A stretch of 39,148 bases of DNA from WOZL01 sp041678645. GTDB taxonomy: Bacteria; Patescibacteriota; Dojkabacteria; SC72. Below are positions 7,492 to 16,036 of this stretch, one piece after another. The notes under the pieces were generated by a model. It was not told where the DNA came from, ran no database searches, and worked only from the letters and a program-made list of their open reading frames with translations. Both the position numbers and the translations under genes were made by a program. The stretch spans positions 1-39,148 of the forward strand of contig JBAYNT010000002.1 of the NCBI GenBank assembly GCA_041678645.1, written 5' to 3'. The stretch's first letter is position 1, and every line of letters begins with the position of its first letter.

Positions 7492-8194
7492 GAGGTACCA
7501 AAAGAAGTATGATTTTTCGTATGCATTAGGTACTTATCCCGTTATTGATTTGTTAAATTACAGGGCAAATGAGATTATAACGATCTTTATTAAATCAACT
7601 GCGGATAGTAGTGAGGGAGTAAAGGAGGTGAAGAGATTGTGTAAAGAGAAGGGTATTAGTTTAAATGTATCTGATAGGAGTATTGAGAAGATTGCAGTAA
7701 AGGAGAATACGTATGTAATGGGTGTGTTTAGAAAGTATGATACAGAACTAGAGGAGGGTAATCATTTGGTTTTGATTGAGCCTAGGAATATGGGCAATAT
7801 AGGTACAATTATTCGGACAATGTTAGGTTTCAGTTTTAAGAATTTAGTATTGATAGGTTCTAGTGCTGATATTTTTGATCCTATGGTTGTAAGGTCTACG
7901 ATGGGTGCATTATTTAGGATAAACTTTAAGCATTACAACACTATACAACAGTATATGTCCGGATATCCGAAATATAACTTATATCCGTTTATGTTGGAGG
8001 GGGCCAAGGATATTAGAGAGGTAGAATTTAAAGAGCCTTTTAGTATTGTACAGGGTAATGAGAGTAGGGGGTTAGATAGTAGCTTTAAGGATATTGGGCA
8101 GAGTGTGTATATTCCCCATTCAGAGGATATTGACTCTTTGAATTTAGCAATAGCTACTAGTATTGGGTTGTGGGAGGCTAGCAGGAGAAAGTAG
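7481..8194 (+). CDS. SpoU/TrmH-family RNA 2'-O-methyltransferase
   Basis: SPOUT-class enzyme that transfers methyl from S-adenosylmethionine to a ribose 2'-OH of rRNA or tRNA. The C-terminal half carries the three TrmH motifs in order: motif 1 PRNMGNIGTIIRTM (with the catalytic Arg), motif 2 IVQGNESRGL and motif 3 IPHSEDIDSLNLAIATSIGL. The N-terminal part (about 1-85) is a substrate-binding region of the L30e-like type. The 237-residue length is typical. The frame also permits an ATG at 7469; 7481 overlaps the upstream gene by 11 nt and has a GAGGG-like element in front. The exact target nucleotide cannot be read from the sequence. Confidence 0.9.
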   Translation: MKIKRYQKKYDFSYALGTYPVIDLLNYRANEIITIFIKSTADSSEGVKEVKRLCKEKGISLNVSDRSIEKIAVKENTYVMGVFRKYDTELEEGNHLVLIEPRNMGNIGTIIRTMLGFSFKNLVLIGSSADIFDPMVVRSTMGALFRINFKHYNTIQQYMSGYPKYNLYPFMLEGAKDIREVEFKEPFSIVQGNESRGLDSSFKDIGQSVYIPHSEDIDSLNLAIATSIGLWEASRRK

Positions 8195-8222
8195 TTGTAA
8201 CGCTTTGTGGCCATTCAGGTTC

Positions 8223-8251
8223 TTCAAATGTGTATAACTAAATGGTATAAT
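8223..8251 (+). promoter_or_regulatory. tmRNA promoter
   Basis: TTCAAA (8223-8228) and TATAAT (8246-8251) are separated by 17 nt, and TGG directly precedes the -10. This is the best-formed promoter in the window. The predicted start gives a leader of about 14 nt for RNase P to remove. Confidence 0.65.
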
Positions 8252-8271
8252 ACATAGTTCTTTATCAATAT

Positions 8272-8686
8272 GGGGACGTCAGGCTTCGACAGAAGTGAGA
8301 TTCAATACGTTTCAAATCGAGATCATACTCGTTAAAAGAAACACAGATAAGTGTAGAAAATCGTATTAACGCTTTTGTAAGTGGTATTGTTGATACAGTA
8401 AAGAGTGCTTTTGCATCTCCTATGTACAACTACAACTTTGCATAAGTCTAGTCTTTTAAGATTAGTGTCTTTATTACTTCCTCCTACAGAGGTTTTAATA
8501 GACAGTCGTTTGTAGGATATATGCATATTCTTAAATTAGGAGAGGGTATGTATTAAAATAAGTCCTAAGCGTATATACTTTTTGGTTAGTCTTTTAGGTA
8601 TATATGTCTATACAAGATTAACTATGTTTGTACAGAGCGTATGATGATGCTTTTGGACGTGGGTTCGACTCCCACCGTCTCCACCA
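8272..8686 (+). ncRNA. ssrA: tmRNA (transfer-messenger RNA)
   Basis: Rescues ribosomes stalled on broken mRNAs, together with SmpB (gene at 26397). The 5' end GGGGACGTCAGGCTTCGACA and the 3' end GGGTTCGACTCCCACCGTCT form the tRNA-like domain: GGGGACG pairs with CGTCTCC, followed by A and an encoded CCA. At 415 nt it is somewhat longer than the usual 350-400. The tag frame ends at TAA 8443-8445. A resume codon GCT at 8371 (RNA position 100, close to the usual place) would give 24 residues beginning AFVSGIVD; a GCT at 8407 would give 12 residues beginning AFASP. Both end YNYNFA rather than the usual ALAA. Confidence 0.93.
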
Positions 8687-8763
8687 TTAAAAATTTATGA
8701 TTTTTCTATTCGCGCTTTTCTTTGCTCTATTACTTTCATTTTCTTGTCCTCTTTTAAACTCCC

Positions 8764-10125
8764 TTATTTCCTAATTTTCCTCTCAAACCTTTCTCTATAT
8801 CCAAAGAATAGAAAGGCCTGATTAGGCATTTTATATACCCCTAATCCAAAGAAGAGAATTATTACCCCTGTAACTATTATAAGACTGTTAGCAAACACTC
8901 CTGTCTTAGGGAGAGCTTCTTTTGCCACGTCTTTAGTGTCATCTACCGTTGGTGTGGGAGTCACTGGTGGTATTACAGGTGGAGGATCTACAGGAGGTGG
9001 GTCTACGGGTGGAGGATCTACAGGAGGCGGAGGAGAGTATTGCCAAAAAAGACGAGGATAGTCATTACCATCATCTATATACCAGGTACTAGGATTACTA
9101 GAATCAAAATTACTAATACCAAGTATATCCCAACCCTCATCAAAGGTTGACAAAGATTTCATCTCTAATGTTGTCTTACCGGTACCCCCTGCAGAAGTCT
9201 CTACCCCTGCTGTTTGGGTGTCCCAATATGAATGGGTAACTGTTCCCGGCTGATTTTGCCCAATCAATCCTCCCATACTCTCTCCACCTGCACTAATATT
9301 GCCTGTAGAATATGAATTGGTAATAGCTCCAAGAAAATTATCTCCAACCAACCCCCCAACCAGTGAAGACCCACTAACGTCACCATTAGAATATGAATTG
9401 ATAATAGTTCCGTAGAAATTTTGTCCAGTCAATCCTCCAGCGTAACCTCCAGTTGCACTGACAGTACCACTGGAGTATGAGCGATCTATTCTTCCATCAC
9501 TGCTATTATTTCCAACCAGTCCTCCTATCTTATCAACTCCACTAACTACCCCTCTAGAACTTGAAAAGGTAATTGTTCCATTATTACTCCCAACCAACCC
9601 CCCTGCGTTATCTCCTGTTGCATTAATCTCTCCTGTGGAATATGAATTGGTAACTGCACCATTATTACTTCCAATCAGTCCTCCTATGCTGTAAGATCCT
9701 CTAATATTTTCATCTATGAGGCCTAGATTTCGAACAGTTCCAGAGCTCGATCCAAACAAGCCTTGGTTGAATGCAGCCCTGTTAATAAATAAATGGCTTA
9801 TCTTGTGATTACTCCCGTCAAATGTGCCAGTAAAAGGCGCAGAAGCCGTCCCTATTGGTACCCATCCCTCTCCAGTTGTCCATATAGCCTTGTTCGCTAT
9901 ATTCTCATAATGCGAGTCATTTCGAAAATCTAAATCCTTCACTAAGAGATAATCCCCTGCCAAACCGTCTCGTATTGCATATAACTCCTCTAAAGTAGAT
10001 ATTTCTATTGGTGTCTGAGCAGACACCTCGATATCTTTAGAGAACCTTGTCGTTAGAAACAGGCAGAATAACAGTGATAATACAAGAACAAAATATCTTG
10101 AGAAAATTTTAAACGTTTTCGTCAT
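8764..10125 (-). CDS. Secreted GLUG-repeat surface protein with an LPKTG cell-wall sorting signal
   Basis: A 453-residue protein built for the cell surface. There is a signal peptide (about 1-37, hydrophobic core YFVLVLSLLFCLFL, likely cleavage after VSA). A region of about 20-25-residue GLUG-type repeats follows (about 110-300, recurring GGLVGxNxG...NSYSxG), which usually forms a beta-helix. Next comes a Pro-rich spacer of PPPVD repeats (about 365-390), then LPKTG (about 400), a hydrophobic helix and a basic tail. LPXTG plus helix plus basic residues is the substrate signal of class A sortases. The tail after LPKTG is about 50 residues, longer than normal. It converges on tmRNA and is the last gene of the minus-strand block; no sortase is in the window. 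Confidence 0.85.
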   Translation of the reverse strand: MTKTFKIFSRYFVLVLSLLFCLFLTTRFSKDIEVSAQTPIEISTLEELYAIRDGLAGDYLLVKDLDFRNDSHYENIANKAIWTTGEGWVPIGTASAPFTGTFDGSNHKISHLFINRAAFNQGLFGSSSGTVRNLGLIDENIRGSYSIGGLIGSNNGAVTNSYSTGEINATGDNAGGLVGSNNGTITFSSSRGVVSGVDKIGGLVGNNSSDGRIDRSYSSGTVSATGGYAGGLTGQNFYGTIINSYSNGDVSGSSLVGGLVGDNFLGAITNSYSTGNISAGGESMGGLIGQNQPGTVTHSYWDTQTAGVETSAGGTGKTTLEMKSLSTFDEGWDILGISNFDSSNPSTWYIDDGNDYPRLFWQYSPPPPVDPPPVDPPPVDPPPVIPPVTPTPTVDDTKDVAKEALPKTGVFANSLIIVTGVIILFFGLGVYKMPNQAFLFFGYRERFERKIRK

Positions 10126-10209
10126 AATCTATTCTTTCAGAGTTGCTTAATTTAGTCAATTAAGTCTCTGTTGTTAAACACAAAGAGCTATTCTTAAACA
10201 AACAGCCCG

Positions 10210-11061
10210 CTATATCAATTCTGCGCTTCCTAATATTTCATCTATTACTAACAGATCAGCGCTAGTAGCATCATCTGTAGGGCCATAGAAGTAAGCCTCA
10301 TATACATGACCTTCTTCATCGGTGAAATATAGGCCTTCTAGTGTAAGTACTCCCTCTACACAAGGAGGCTCAAAGTAGTTGTTGCCCTCTTTCATATCAT
10401 AGAAATATTTCTCTCCAATTCTTCTAAAAGTAACTCCTAGGAATTCAAACTCAACATACTTTTGGTCTCTGTAATCTACAATATTTAAGGTGTCTCCCAT
10501 CTCATCGCTAGCAGATTGTTGCTCAGCATGGTATGAAGGACTATCATCTTCAAATAGGGCGTAGTTGGGACAACCAACAAATCCTATACCAGATACGGCT
10601 TGTAGGGTAAAAACCTGTTTACTCTTCGGGTTTACAATATCTATTGCTGTAAGACCTTTGTAACTGCCACCCATATCGGGAAGAGACTCTGTGCCCTCAC
10701 CATCAAAGTACTCTACAATACTCCAACCCTTGGGTAATTTGGCAGAGATTACCTCTCCTTCAAACATTGTATATTCATCCTTTGGTTTAGCTGCGATATC
10801 TTCTTCACAGTCCTCATCTCCAACTTCACATACTCCTAGATCTGTATCCTCTTCCTCTGTCTCTTGAGTGTTCTCTTGCTCCTCAGGCTCTTGGAAAAAT
10901 TCTGTATATACAATATATCCACCTAGAATAAGGAATAGGAGGGATAAGACGATCACTAAAATTACTATACCTTTCTTTTTCCCTTTCCCACCTTTTGGCT
11001 CAATATTTTTTGTAGCCTCTGGCCTACTTATGGTAGGGGACTCTGCGTTATTATTCTCCAT
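10210..11061 (-). CDS. Single-pass membrane protein with an acidic linker and an extracytoplasmic domain, unrecognised
   Basis: A 283-residue protein: a short cytosolic Lys/Gly-rich segment, one membrane helix (GIVILVIVLSLLFLILGGYI, about residues 31-50), a strongly acidic linker (about 56-92, Glu/Asp/Thr-rich) and a beta-rich outer domain (about 95-283) with a few Cys that could form disulfides. I do not recognise the domain. The start overlaps the end of the preceding gene by 11 nt and has a good GAGG ribosome-binding site 9 nt upstream. Internal operon genes here can therefore use Shine-Dalgarno initiation while the promoter-proximal ones look leaderless. Confidence 0.7.
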   Translation of the reverse strand: MENNNAESPTISRPEATKNIEPKGGKGKKKGIVILVIVLSLLFLILGGYIVYTEFFQEPEEQENTQETEEEDTDLGVCEVGDEDCEEDIAAKPKDEYTMFEGEVISAKLPKGWSIVEYFDGEGTESLPDMGGSYKGLTAIDIVNPKSKQVFTLQAVSGIGFVGCPNYALFEDDSPSYHAEQQSASDEMGDTLNIVDYRDQKYVEFEFLGVTFRRIGEKYFYDMKEGNNYFEPPCVEGVLTLEGLYFTDEEGHVYEAYFYGPTDDATSADLLVIDEILGSAELI

Positions 11062-11317
11062 CTAAATTATCCTCTAAATTTATATCGCATGCTCTCTCTG
11101 TACATGCTATGACACCGTCATTGCATACACACACATTACAACCATCTCCAGAATCAAAACTCTCTCCGTGTTCATATGACCAGCCCTGATAGGGGCATCT
11201 ATTCAATGTTCTGTTCTGTATCCTATACTCGGAATATACCACATAACTTATTAATCCTAAAAGGATTACACCTAGGGTGATTGATAAACTTAAAAGAAAA
11301 TTTTCTTTGTCTTTCAT
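11051..11317 (-). CDS. Small membrane-anchored protein with a pacifastin/VWC-like six-cysteine motif
   Basis: An 88-residue protein with an N-terminal membrane helix (about 7-28) and a small outer domain holding six Cys at 41, 60, 63, 65, 72 and 77. Residues 60-77 follow C-N-x-C-x-C-x2-G-x3-C-T-x3-C, the core of pacifastin protease-inhibitor domains and similar to VWC modules. Only the first gap (18 residues) is longer than the 9-12 usual for pacifastin. The frame also allows a TTG at 11332 directly after the upstream stop; I chose the ATG at 11317. It sits between an ABC exporter and another membrane protein. Function is unknown; the motif suggests a disulfide-stabilised binding or inhibitor module. 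Confidence 0.7.
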   Translation of the reverse strand: MKDKENFLLSLSITLGVILLGLISYVVYSEYRIQNRTLNRCPYQGWSYEHGESFDSGDGCNVCVCNDGVIACTERACDINLEDNLDGE

Positions 11318-11332
11318 ATAGGTAGAGGCCAA

Positions 11333-13105
11333 TTAATTATCTCCTGTAAACTTAGAATACATTTCATAGTAAAAGCCTTTCTTCTCGATAAGCTGTTGAT
11401 GATTACCTTGCTCAAGGATAGTGTTATCTTTGATAAGAATTATATGATTTGCGTTAAATATGGTACTTAATCTGTGAGCTATTACAAAAGTAGTTTTCCC
11501 TTTGACTGCTTTCTCTATAGCTGTTTGTAACAATTTCTCTGACTTAGTATCTATGCGCGCAGTAGCTTCATCTAAAATCAATATCTTAGGATCTCGAAGA
11601 AGTATTCTAGCTAAGGAGATTATTTGCCTTTGCCCGGAACTCAAGCCAGTCCCTTCACTATCAATTTCTGTTTGTAAGCCCTTAGATAACGAATTGATAA
11701 AAGATTCTACCCCCAAAAATTCAAACATCTCTTTAGCATCTTTCTCTGTAACAGTAGGATTATCATATTTCAGATTATTTAGGATTGTATCTTCAAACAA
11801 GAAAGTATCTTGTATTAGATATCCTATACTTTCTCTTAAAGTATCTAGATCCCAATTCTTAACATCTACATCATCTACCTTTATTTGACCATTCTTAACG
11901 TCATACAGTCGAGCAATGAGGTTTACAAATGTTGTTTTACCACCACCAGTAGGACCAACGATTGCGATTGTTTTGCCAGGATATGCTACAAAGTTTACAT
12001 CTTTTAAAACGACATCGTTCCCGTTATATCCGAAATCAACATCTACAAACTCTACTTTACCCTCTATCTTTTTAGGAGAGTAGGGAACTTCAGGGTTTTT
12101 AATATTACTCTCTAGTTTCAAGATATCATCTAACCTAGAGGCAGCAGCTAATCCAGTTTTAACGTTTCTCCAAATATATGAGACTCTATCTAAATTTCTA
12201 AAGATTTGTTGAGAATAAAGGTTAAAAAGGATTATTGCACCAAGAGTGATAGAACTTGTAGACATTAAACTTAGAGAATAAATTAGGGTAGCTACTACTG
12301 TAATAACGTTCATAAAGGTTAAGAATGTGTCAGCTGTTGAGGATATTACAGCAACTTTTTTAGAGATTTCATAATAGTTATTAGTCAATCTATTAAATTG
12401 AGTGAACCATTTATCTTGTTGATTAGCTGACTGTATTGGGACAAAGCCATCCAAAGTCTCTTGAACTTTGGCACTAACCATACCCTCTTTATTAAGAGAC
12501 TCCTTTATGGGCTTTTCTAAAAATTTTCCTTGTAGAGATATAAATGAAAGGGTAATTGTAGCTGCAATTAAAGAAATCGTTGCAACTCTCCAATCTAAGA
12601 GATACATTGCAATTAAGATACTCGTTAAACTAAAGGTTAACTGCATTATTCGGACAAGTCCCTCTGAGAAGAAGGTGTTTAAGGACTCTACATTACCAGT
12701 AAGACGTTGGATTACATCGCCAGCTTGATTGTCTGATACAAACTGAGTTGGCAGCTCTTGAATTTTGTTAAATACCTCCTCTCGAATATTAAACAAAACT
12801 TTTTGAGAAAGGACCCCAGTTGATCTCACTCTTATGTACTGGCCAATTGCTGTAAGGGCGAGAATCCCCAAAACATACATAAGGATGTTCAGGAGACCGG
12901 AAATATCCCCTTTAAGAATATTCTCGTCTATAGCTATCTGTGCCAGTTTCGGTATGGCTATCGTTGATAGTACGTTAGTCAAAAGCAATGAGAATATCAC
13001 AAGGGCAAAGAGTGGGATGTAAGGCTTAAAGTGCCTGACTAAGAGCGTCAAGCCTTTCTTCGTATTTACTTCTTCTTCTTTGTTTAGATTGTAATCATTA
13101 CTCAT
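11333..13105 (-). CDS. ABC exporter half-transporter, catalytically canonical subunit
   Basis: A 590-residue type IV (MdlB/LmrCD-like) exporter subunit: six-helix membrane domain (about 1-330) followed by an ATPase domain. Walker A is GPTGGGKTT (about 395-403), the Q-loop is in YLIQDTFLFEDT, Walker B is LILDEAT with the catalytic Glu, and the H-loop is VIAHRLST with its His. The signature is LSSGQ instead of LSGGQ. With the upstream gene, from which it starts inside an ATGAGTAA overlap of 8 nt, it should form a heterodimer in which this subunit supplies the intact Walker site. Substrate is unknown; its location beside surface proteins suggests peptides, lipids or drugs. Confidence 0.93.
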   Translation of the reverse strand: MSNDYNLNKEEEVNTKKGLTLLVRHFKPYIPLFALVIFSLLLTNVLSTIAIPKLAQIAIDENILKGDISGLLNILMYVLGILALTAIGQYIRVRSTGVLSQKVLFNIREEVFNKIQELPTQFVSDNQAGDVIQRLTGNVESLNTFFSEGLVRIMQLTFSLTSILIAMYLLDWRVATISLIAATITLSFISLQGKFLEKPIKESLNKEGMVSAKVQETLDGFVPIQSANQQDKWFTQFNRLTNNYYEISKKVAVISSTADTFLTFMNVITVVATLIYSLSLMSTSSITLGAIILFNLYSQQIFRNLDRVSYIWRNVKTGLAAASRLDDILKLESNIKNPEVPYSPKKIEGKVEFVDVDFGYNGNDVVLKDVNFVAYPGKTIAIVGPTGGGKTTFVNLIARLYDVKNGQIKVDDVDVKNWDLDTLRESIGYLIQDTFLFEDTILNNLKYDNPTVTEKDAKEMFEFLGVESFINSLSKGLQTEIDSEGTGLSSGQRQIISLARILLRDPKILILDEATARIDTKSEKLLQTAIEKAVKGKTTFVIAHRLSTIFNANHIILIKDNTILEQGNHQQLIEKKGFYYEMYSKFTGDN

Positions 13106-14807
13106 GGTTTCTTTGTGTTAATTCAATTTCTTGATACAGTATAGAACTTTTAAGTAACTGCTCATGTGTCCCGGACTCAACAATCTCTCCTTCATCAAAT
13201 ATGTATATCTTATCGCAGTCTTTAACAGAGGCTATTTTTTGTGCCACAAGAATTATTGAGATATCTTTATATTCTCTCTTAATATTATCAAAAACCTTAT
13301 TCTCAGTAGAGATATCTAATCTGCTTGTTGCGTCATCAAGTATTAGTAAATCAGGGTTTGGTGCTATGGCCCGCGCAATCATGATTCTCTGTTTCTGACC
13401 TCCGGAAAGATTGTTCCCCCTTTCTCCGACACTACTTTTGTATCCTTTTTCCATCTCCTTGACGAATTCGTCTACCTCAGCGATTTTGGCTGATTTAACA
13501 ATTTCCTTATTAGGGATATTTCTTCCGAACTTAATATTCTCATATATGGTCCCATTAAAAAGGAAGTTCTCCTGGAAGGAGAAGCCTATTAGGTCTCTCA
13601 CATCCTTAATTTGGTAATTTTTGATATCTCTTTCATTTAATAGGATTGTGCCACTTGTTGGCTCTAGGGATCTAAGAAAGGTCTTAAGGAAAATTGTTTT
13701 TCCAGAGCCAGTTAATCCAAGTATACCAATCTTTTGCCCCTTCTTAATCTCAAAGTTTATATTCCTTAAAACGTTTGTGTCATTAATCTTAAGAGAGAGG
13801 TTTCGTACCTCGATACTCTTAAATTCATCTATACTTAATTTCCCATCTTGAAATTTAATAGGAGCATTTAATATATCGTTAATTCTTCGTAAGGAGGCCA
13901 TAGCTTGACCAAGACTTGTTATCATTAATCCGAGCATGAGTAGGGGCATTGTAAAAAGTTGTACATATGCATTAAAAGCGTTGACATCTCCGATGCTCAT
14001 ATTGCCATATATTATTTCTTTCCCACCGAAATAGAGTATGAGTACGGTACCGATGATTGACAAAGAGTTGACTACAGGCATAACTATGGCGAAGATCTTA
14101 TTAATCTTTAACCCTACCTCTCTATTTTTCTCATTTACCACTTCAAATTTCTTGATCTCTGTCTTTTCGGACACGAACACTCTAACAAGCATAGTGGCCT
14201 TTATGTTTTCTCCAATTACCTTATTAAGTCTATCTCGTAATTCTTGGACTTTCTTAAAGAGTTTAAACTTATCTTTAATAGCAAGAATTAATATCCCAAC
14301 TATAGTGGGGGCTGTAATTACTATGATAAGAGCGAGTTGAGAGTTAAGGGAGAACATTAGTATCAGACTTCCAAAGAGGAGGAATATAGCTACCAGAGTA
14401 GTGCCAATTGCCTGTACAAAGGTTCTTTGGATGTATAAAGTGTCGCTATTGATAATGGTTAATAGTTTAGAAGGTTTCTGTTCTACAAGGAAAGAGTAAT
14501 TGTGTTTAAGGAGTTTTTTAAATAGTCTATCTTTTAAATCTTTACCTATTTTCTCTCCAAGTATTGTATTTAGATAGGTATTTAGGTATGTAAAGCCCGT
14601 TCCTACAACGAGTAGTATACCGATTAAGATATACCATTTGTTATCTATACTTTGCGTTACTGTGTACTCATCGATTATTTTAGAGAGAGCAGTTGGAAGG
14701 AGTAGATTTACAGAATTGGCGAGTATTAGAGCTATGATTCCAGCTATTATTAGCAACAAGTACTCTTTTTTTGTCAGGTATTTAGCTAGTGTTTTAAATG
14801 TCTTCAC
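13098..14807 (-). CDS. ABC exporter half-transporter with a degenerate ATPase site
   Basis: A 569-residue partner of the preceding entry, first gene of the minus-strand operon. It has six membrane helices (about 15-300) and an ATPase domain with Walker A GLTGSGKT (about 362-369), Q-loop FSFQENFLF and a canonical signature LSGGQKQ. Walker B ends LILDDAT, with Asp in place of the catalytic Glu, and the H-loop reads VAQKIAS, with Gln in place of His. This subunit's Walker site should bind but hardly hydrolyse ATP, as in TM287/288, LmrCD and BmrCD heterodimers. The start is GTG, with TATACT 6 nt upstream, so the transcript is probably leaderless. Confidence 0.93.
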   Translation of the reverse strand: MKTFKTLAKYLTKKEYLLLIIAGIIALILANSVNLLLPTALSKIIDEYTVTQSIDNKWYILIGILLVVGTGFTYLNTYLNTILGEKIGKDLKDRLFKKLLKHNYSFLVEQKPSKLLTIINSDTLYIQRTFVQAIGTTLVAIFLLFGSLILMFSLNSQLALIIVITAPTIVGILILAIKDKFKLFKKVQELRDRLNKVIGENIKATMLVRVFVSEKTEIKKFEVVNEKNREVGLKINKIFAIVMPVVNSLSIIGTVLILYFGGKEIIYGNMSIGDVNAFNAYVQLFTMPLLMLGLMITSLGQAMASLRRINDILNAPIKFQDGKLSIDEFKSIEVRNLSLKINDTNVLRNINFEIKKGQKIGILGLTGSGKTIFLKTFLRSLEPTSGTILLNERDIKNYQIKDVRDLIGFSFQENFLFNGTIYENIKFGRNIPNKEIVKSAKIAEVDEFVKEMEKGYKSSVGERGNNLSGGQKQRIMIARAIAPNPDLLILDDATSRLDISTENKVFDNIKREYKDISIILVAQKIASVKDCDKIYIFDEGEIVESGTHEQLLKSSILYQEIELTQRNHE

Positions 14808-14813
14808 AGGGAA

Positions 14814-14819
14814 AGTATA
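14814..14819 (-). promoter_or_regulatory. -10 element of the ABC exporter operon
   Basis: TATACT on the minus strand, 6 nt before the GTG start at 14807. No Shine-Dalgarno sequence lies between them. Confidence 0.5.
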
Positions 14820-14869
14820 TCAGAAAAAGCTATATAGTAGATAAACTTTATTTAGGTGTAATAAGTTTT

Positions 14870-14961
<92 letters not shown>

Positions 14962-15039
14962 ACAGCACCATGTATTATACATTATCTAACACCATATTTT
15001 CCAATTTGTTTTTTATGCTCATCAAAGTTAAAATATAGT

Positions 15040-15909
15040 ATGTATTTAGGAGCACACGTATCATCAGCAGGAGGGATAGAGAACGCAGTTAAGGCTGCTA
15101 AAGAATACAATATAAATAGCATTCAAATGATGCCTACCGCGCCAATGAGATGGGCTACAAAAGAGATAGCGCAAGAAGATATTGAAAAGTTTGTTAATGA
15201 AATAGGGGGCTCCGGATTAAAAAAGATATTAATACATGGAATATATCTAACTAACTTAGCAAGAGAGGACAAAAAGCTCTTCCACTTGGGCAAAGAGGGG
15301 CTAAGAGTATATTTAGACTTTGCAGAAAGAACAGCAGAATTAATAGAGAAGAAAAAGTTAGATTGTGAAATACTTGGGATATGCTTCCATCCAGGCTCTC
15401 AAAAGGAGCTTTCCTTTGAGGACAGTATCGAAAGAATCTCATATGGAATAGATTGGGTACTAGAGAAGGTTAGTGGCAAACAGAAACTTCTAATCGAAAC
15501 TACTGCAGGTACTGGAAACAATTTAGGGAAATCCTTTACGGAATTAAAGAAAATGAGAGATAGAGTAAAAGGCAAGAGTAGAGTAGGTTTCGTAATAGAT
15601 ACACAGCATATGTATGCTGCGGGATACGATTTAGTTAATGATTTAGAGGGGGTAATTGAGGACATGAATAGAGAATTAGGTATAGAGAATGTTAAAGCAG
15701 TACACCTTAATGATTCTAAAATGAAACTCGGCTCAAACAAAGATAGACACGCAAACCTTGGTGAGGGAGAGATAGGCAGAGAGGCGATAAAAAAACTATT
15801 GCACAGGAAGGAATTCAAAAACGTCCCTTTTATACTAGAAACTCCTGCACTTAAAAAAGGTGGAGATATGAGGGCGGAAATAGAGATGTTAAAAAAACTG
15901 GCAAAATAG
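15040..15909 (+). CDS. nfo: Endonuclease IV (AP endonuclease)
   Basis: Zinc-dependent TIM-barrel enzyme that cuts DNA 5' to abasic sites in base excision repair. The 289-residue length and N-terminus MYLGAHVSSAGGIENAVKAA are standard. The metal ligands are recognisable: His in LIHGIYLTNLA, His in CFHPGS, Glu in LIETTAGTGNNLG, Asp and His in VIDTQHMYAAGYD, His in VHLNDSK, Asp and His in NKDRHANLGEGEIG, and Glu in FILETPAL. The frame is open far upstream across tRNA-Ser, but homology begins at this ATG. TATAGT directly abuts the start, which is too close to be a normal -10, so the promoter is uncertain. Confidence 0.96.
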   Translation: MYLGAHVSSAGGIENAVKAAKEYNINSIQMMPTAPMRWATKEIAQEDIEKFVNEIGGSGLKKILIHGIYLTNLAREDKKLFHLGKEGLRVYLDFAERTAELIEKKKLDCEILGICFHPGSQKELSFEDSIERISYGIDWVLEKVSGKQKLLIETTAGTGNNLGKSFTELKKMRDRVKGKSRVGFVIDTQHMYAAGYDLVNDLEGVIEDMNRELGIENVKAVHLNDSKMKLGSNKDRHANLGEGEIGREAIKKLLHRKEFKNVPFILETPALKKGGDMRAEIEMLKKLAK

Positions 15910-15911
15910 TC

Positions 15912-15917
15912 TAAGAT
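15912..15917 (+). promoter_or_regulatory. Possible -10 element of the 36-codon ORF
   Basis: TAAGAT 6 nt before the ATG at 15924, fitting the -10-to-start spacing of other genes in the window. Confidence 0.3.
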
Positions 15918-15923
15918 AGAACT

Positions 15924-16034
15924 ATGAAAGAAAAAACAAAACGAGATATTTGCATAATTAGGGTGCTAACAATGACAGCAATAGGACTTAGTATATTAGC
16001 AATTTCCTGCTTACTATCATTCTCAATTAAATAA
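15924..16034 (+). CDS. 36-residue putative membrane microprotein
   Basis: A short frame between nfo and the helicase gene, starting at ATG 15924 and ending at TAA 16032-16034, two bases before the helicase ATG. It begins with basic, polar residues (MKEKTKRD) followed by one hydrophobic helix (VLTMTAIGLSILAISCLLSF), as expected for an N-in single-span membrane peptide. Support: it fills the gap exactly, has a -10-like TAAGAT at the spacing seen before other genes, and has membrane-protein composition. Against: it is short and I recognise no family. Confidence 0.4.
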   Translation: MKEKTKRDICIIRVLTMTAIGLSILAISCLLSFSIK

Positions 16035-16036
16035 AT

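Noticed and set aside
8976..9030. Direct DNA repeats resembling a small tandem-repeat or CRISPR-like array
   Set aside because: They are codon repeats for the PPPVD spacer of the surface protein, with no unique spacers.
15399..15818. 139-codon minus-strand frame inside nfo
   Set aside because: Antisense shadow; nfo is certain from its metal-binding residues.
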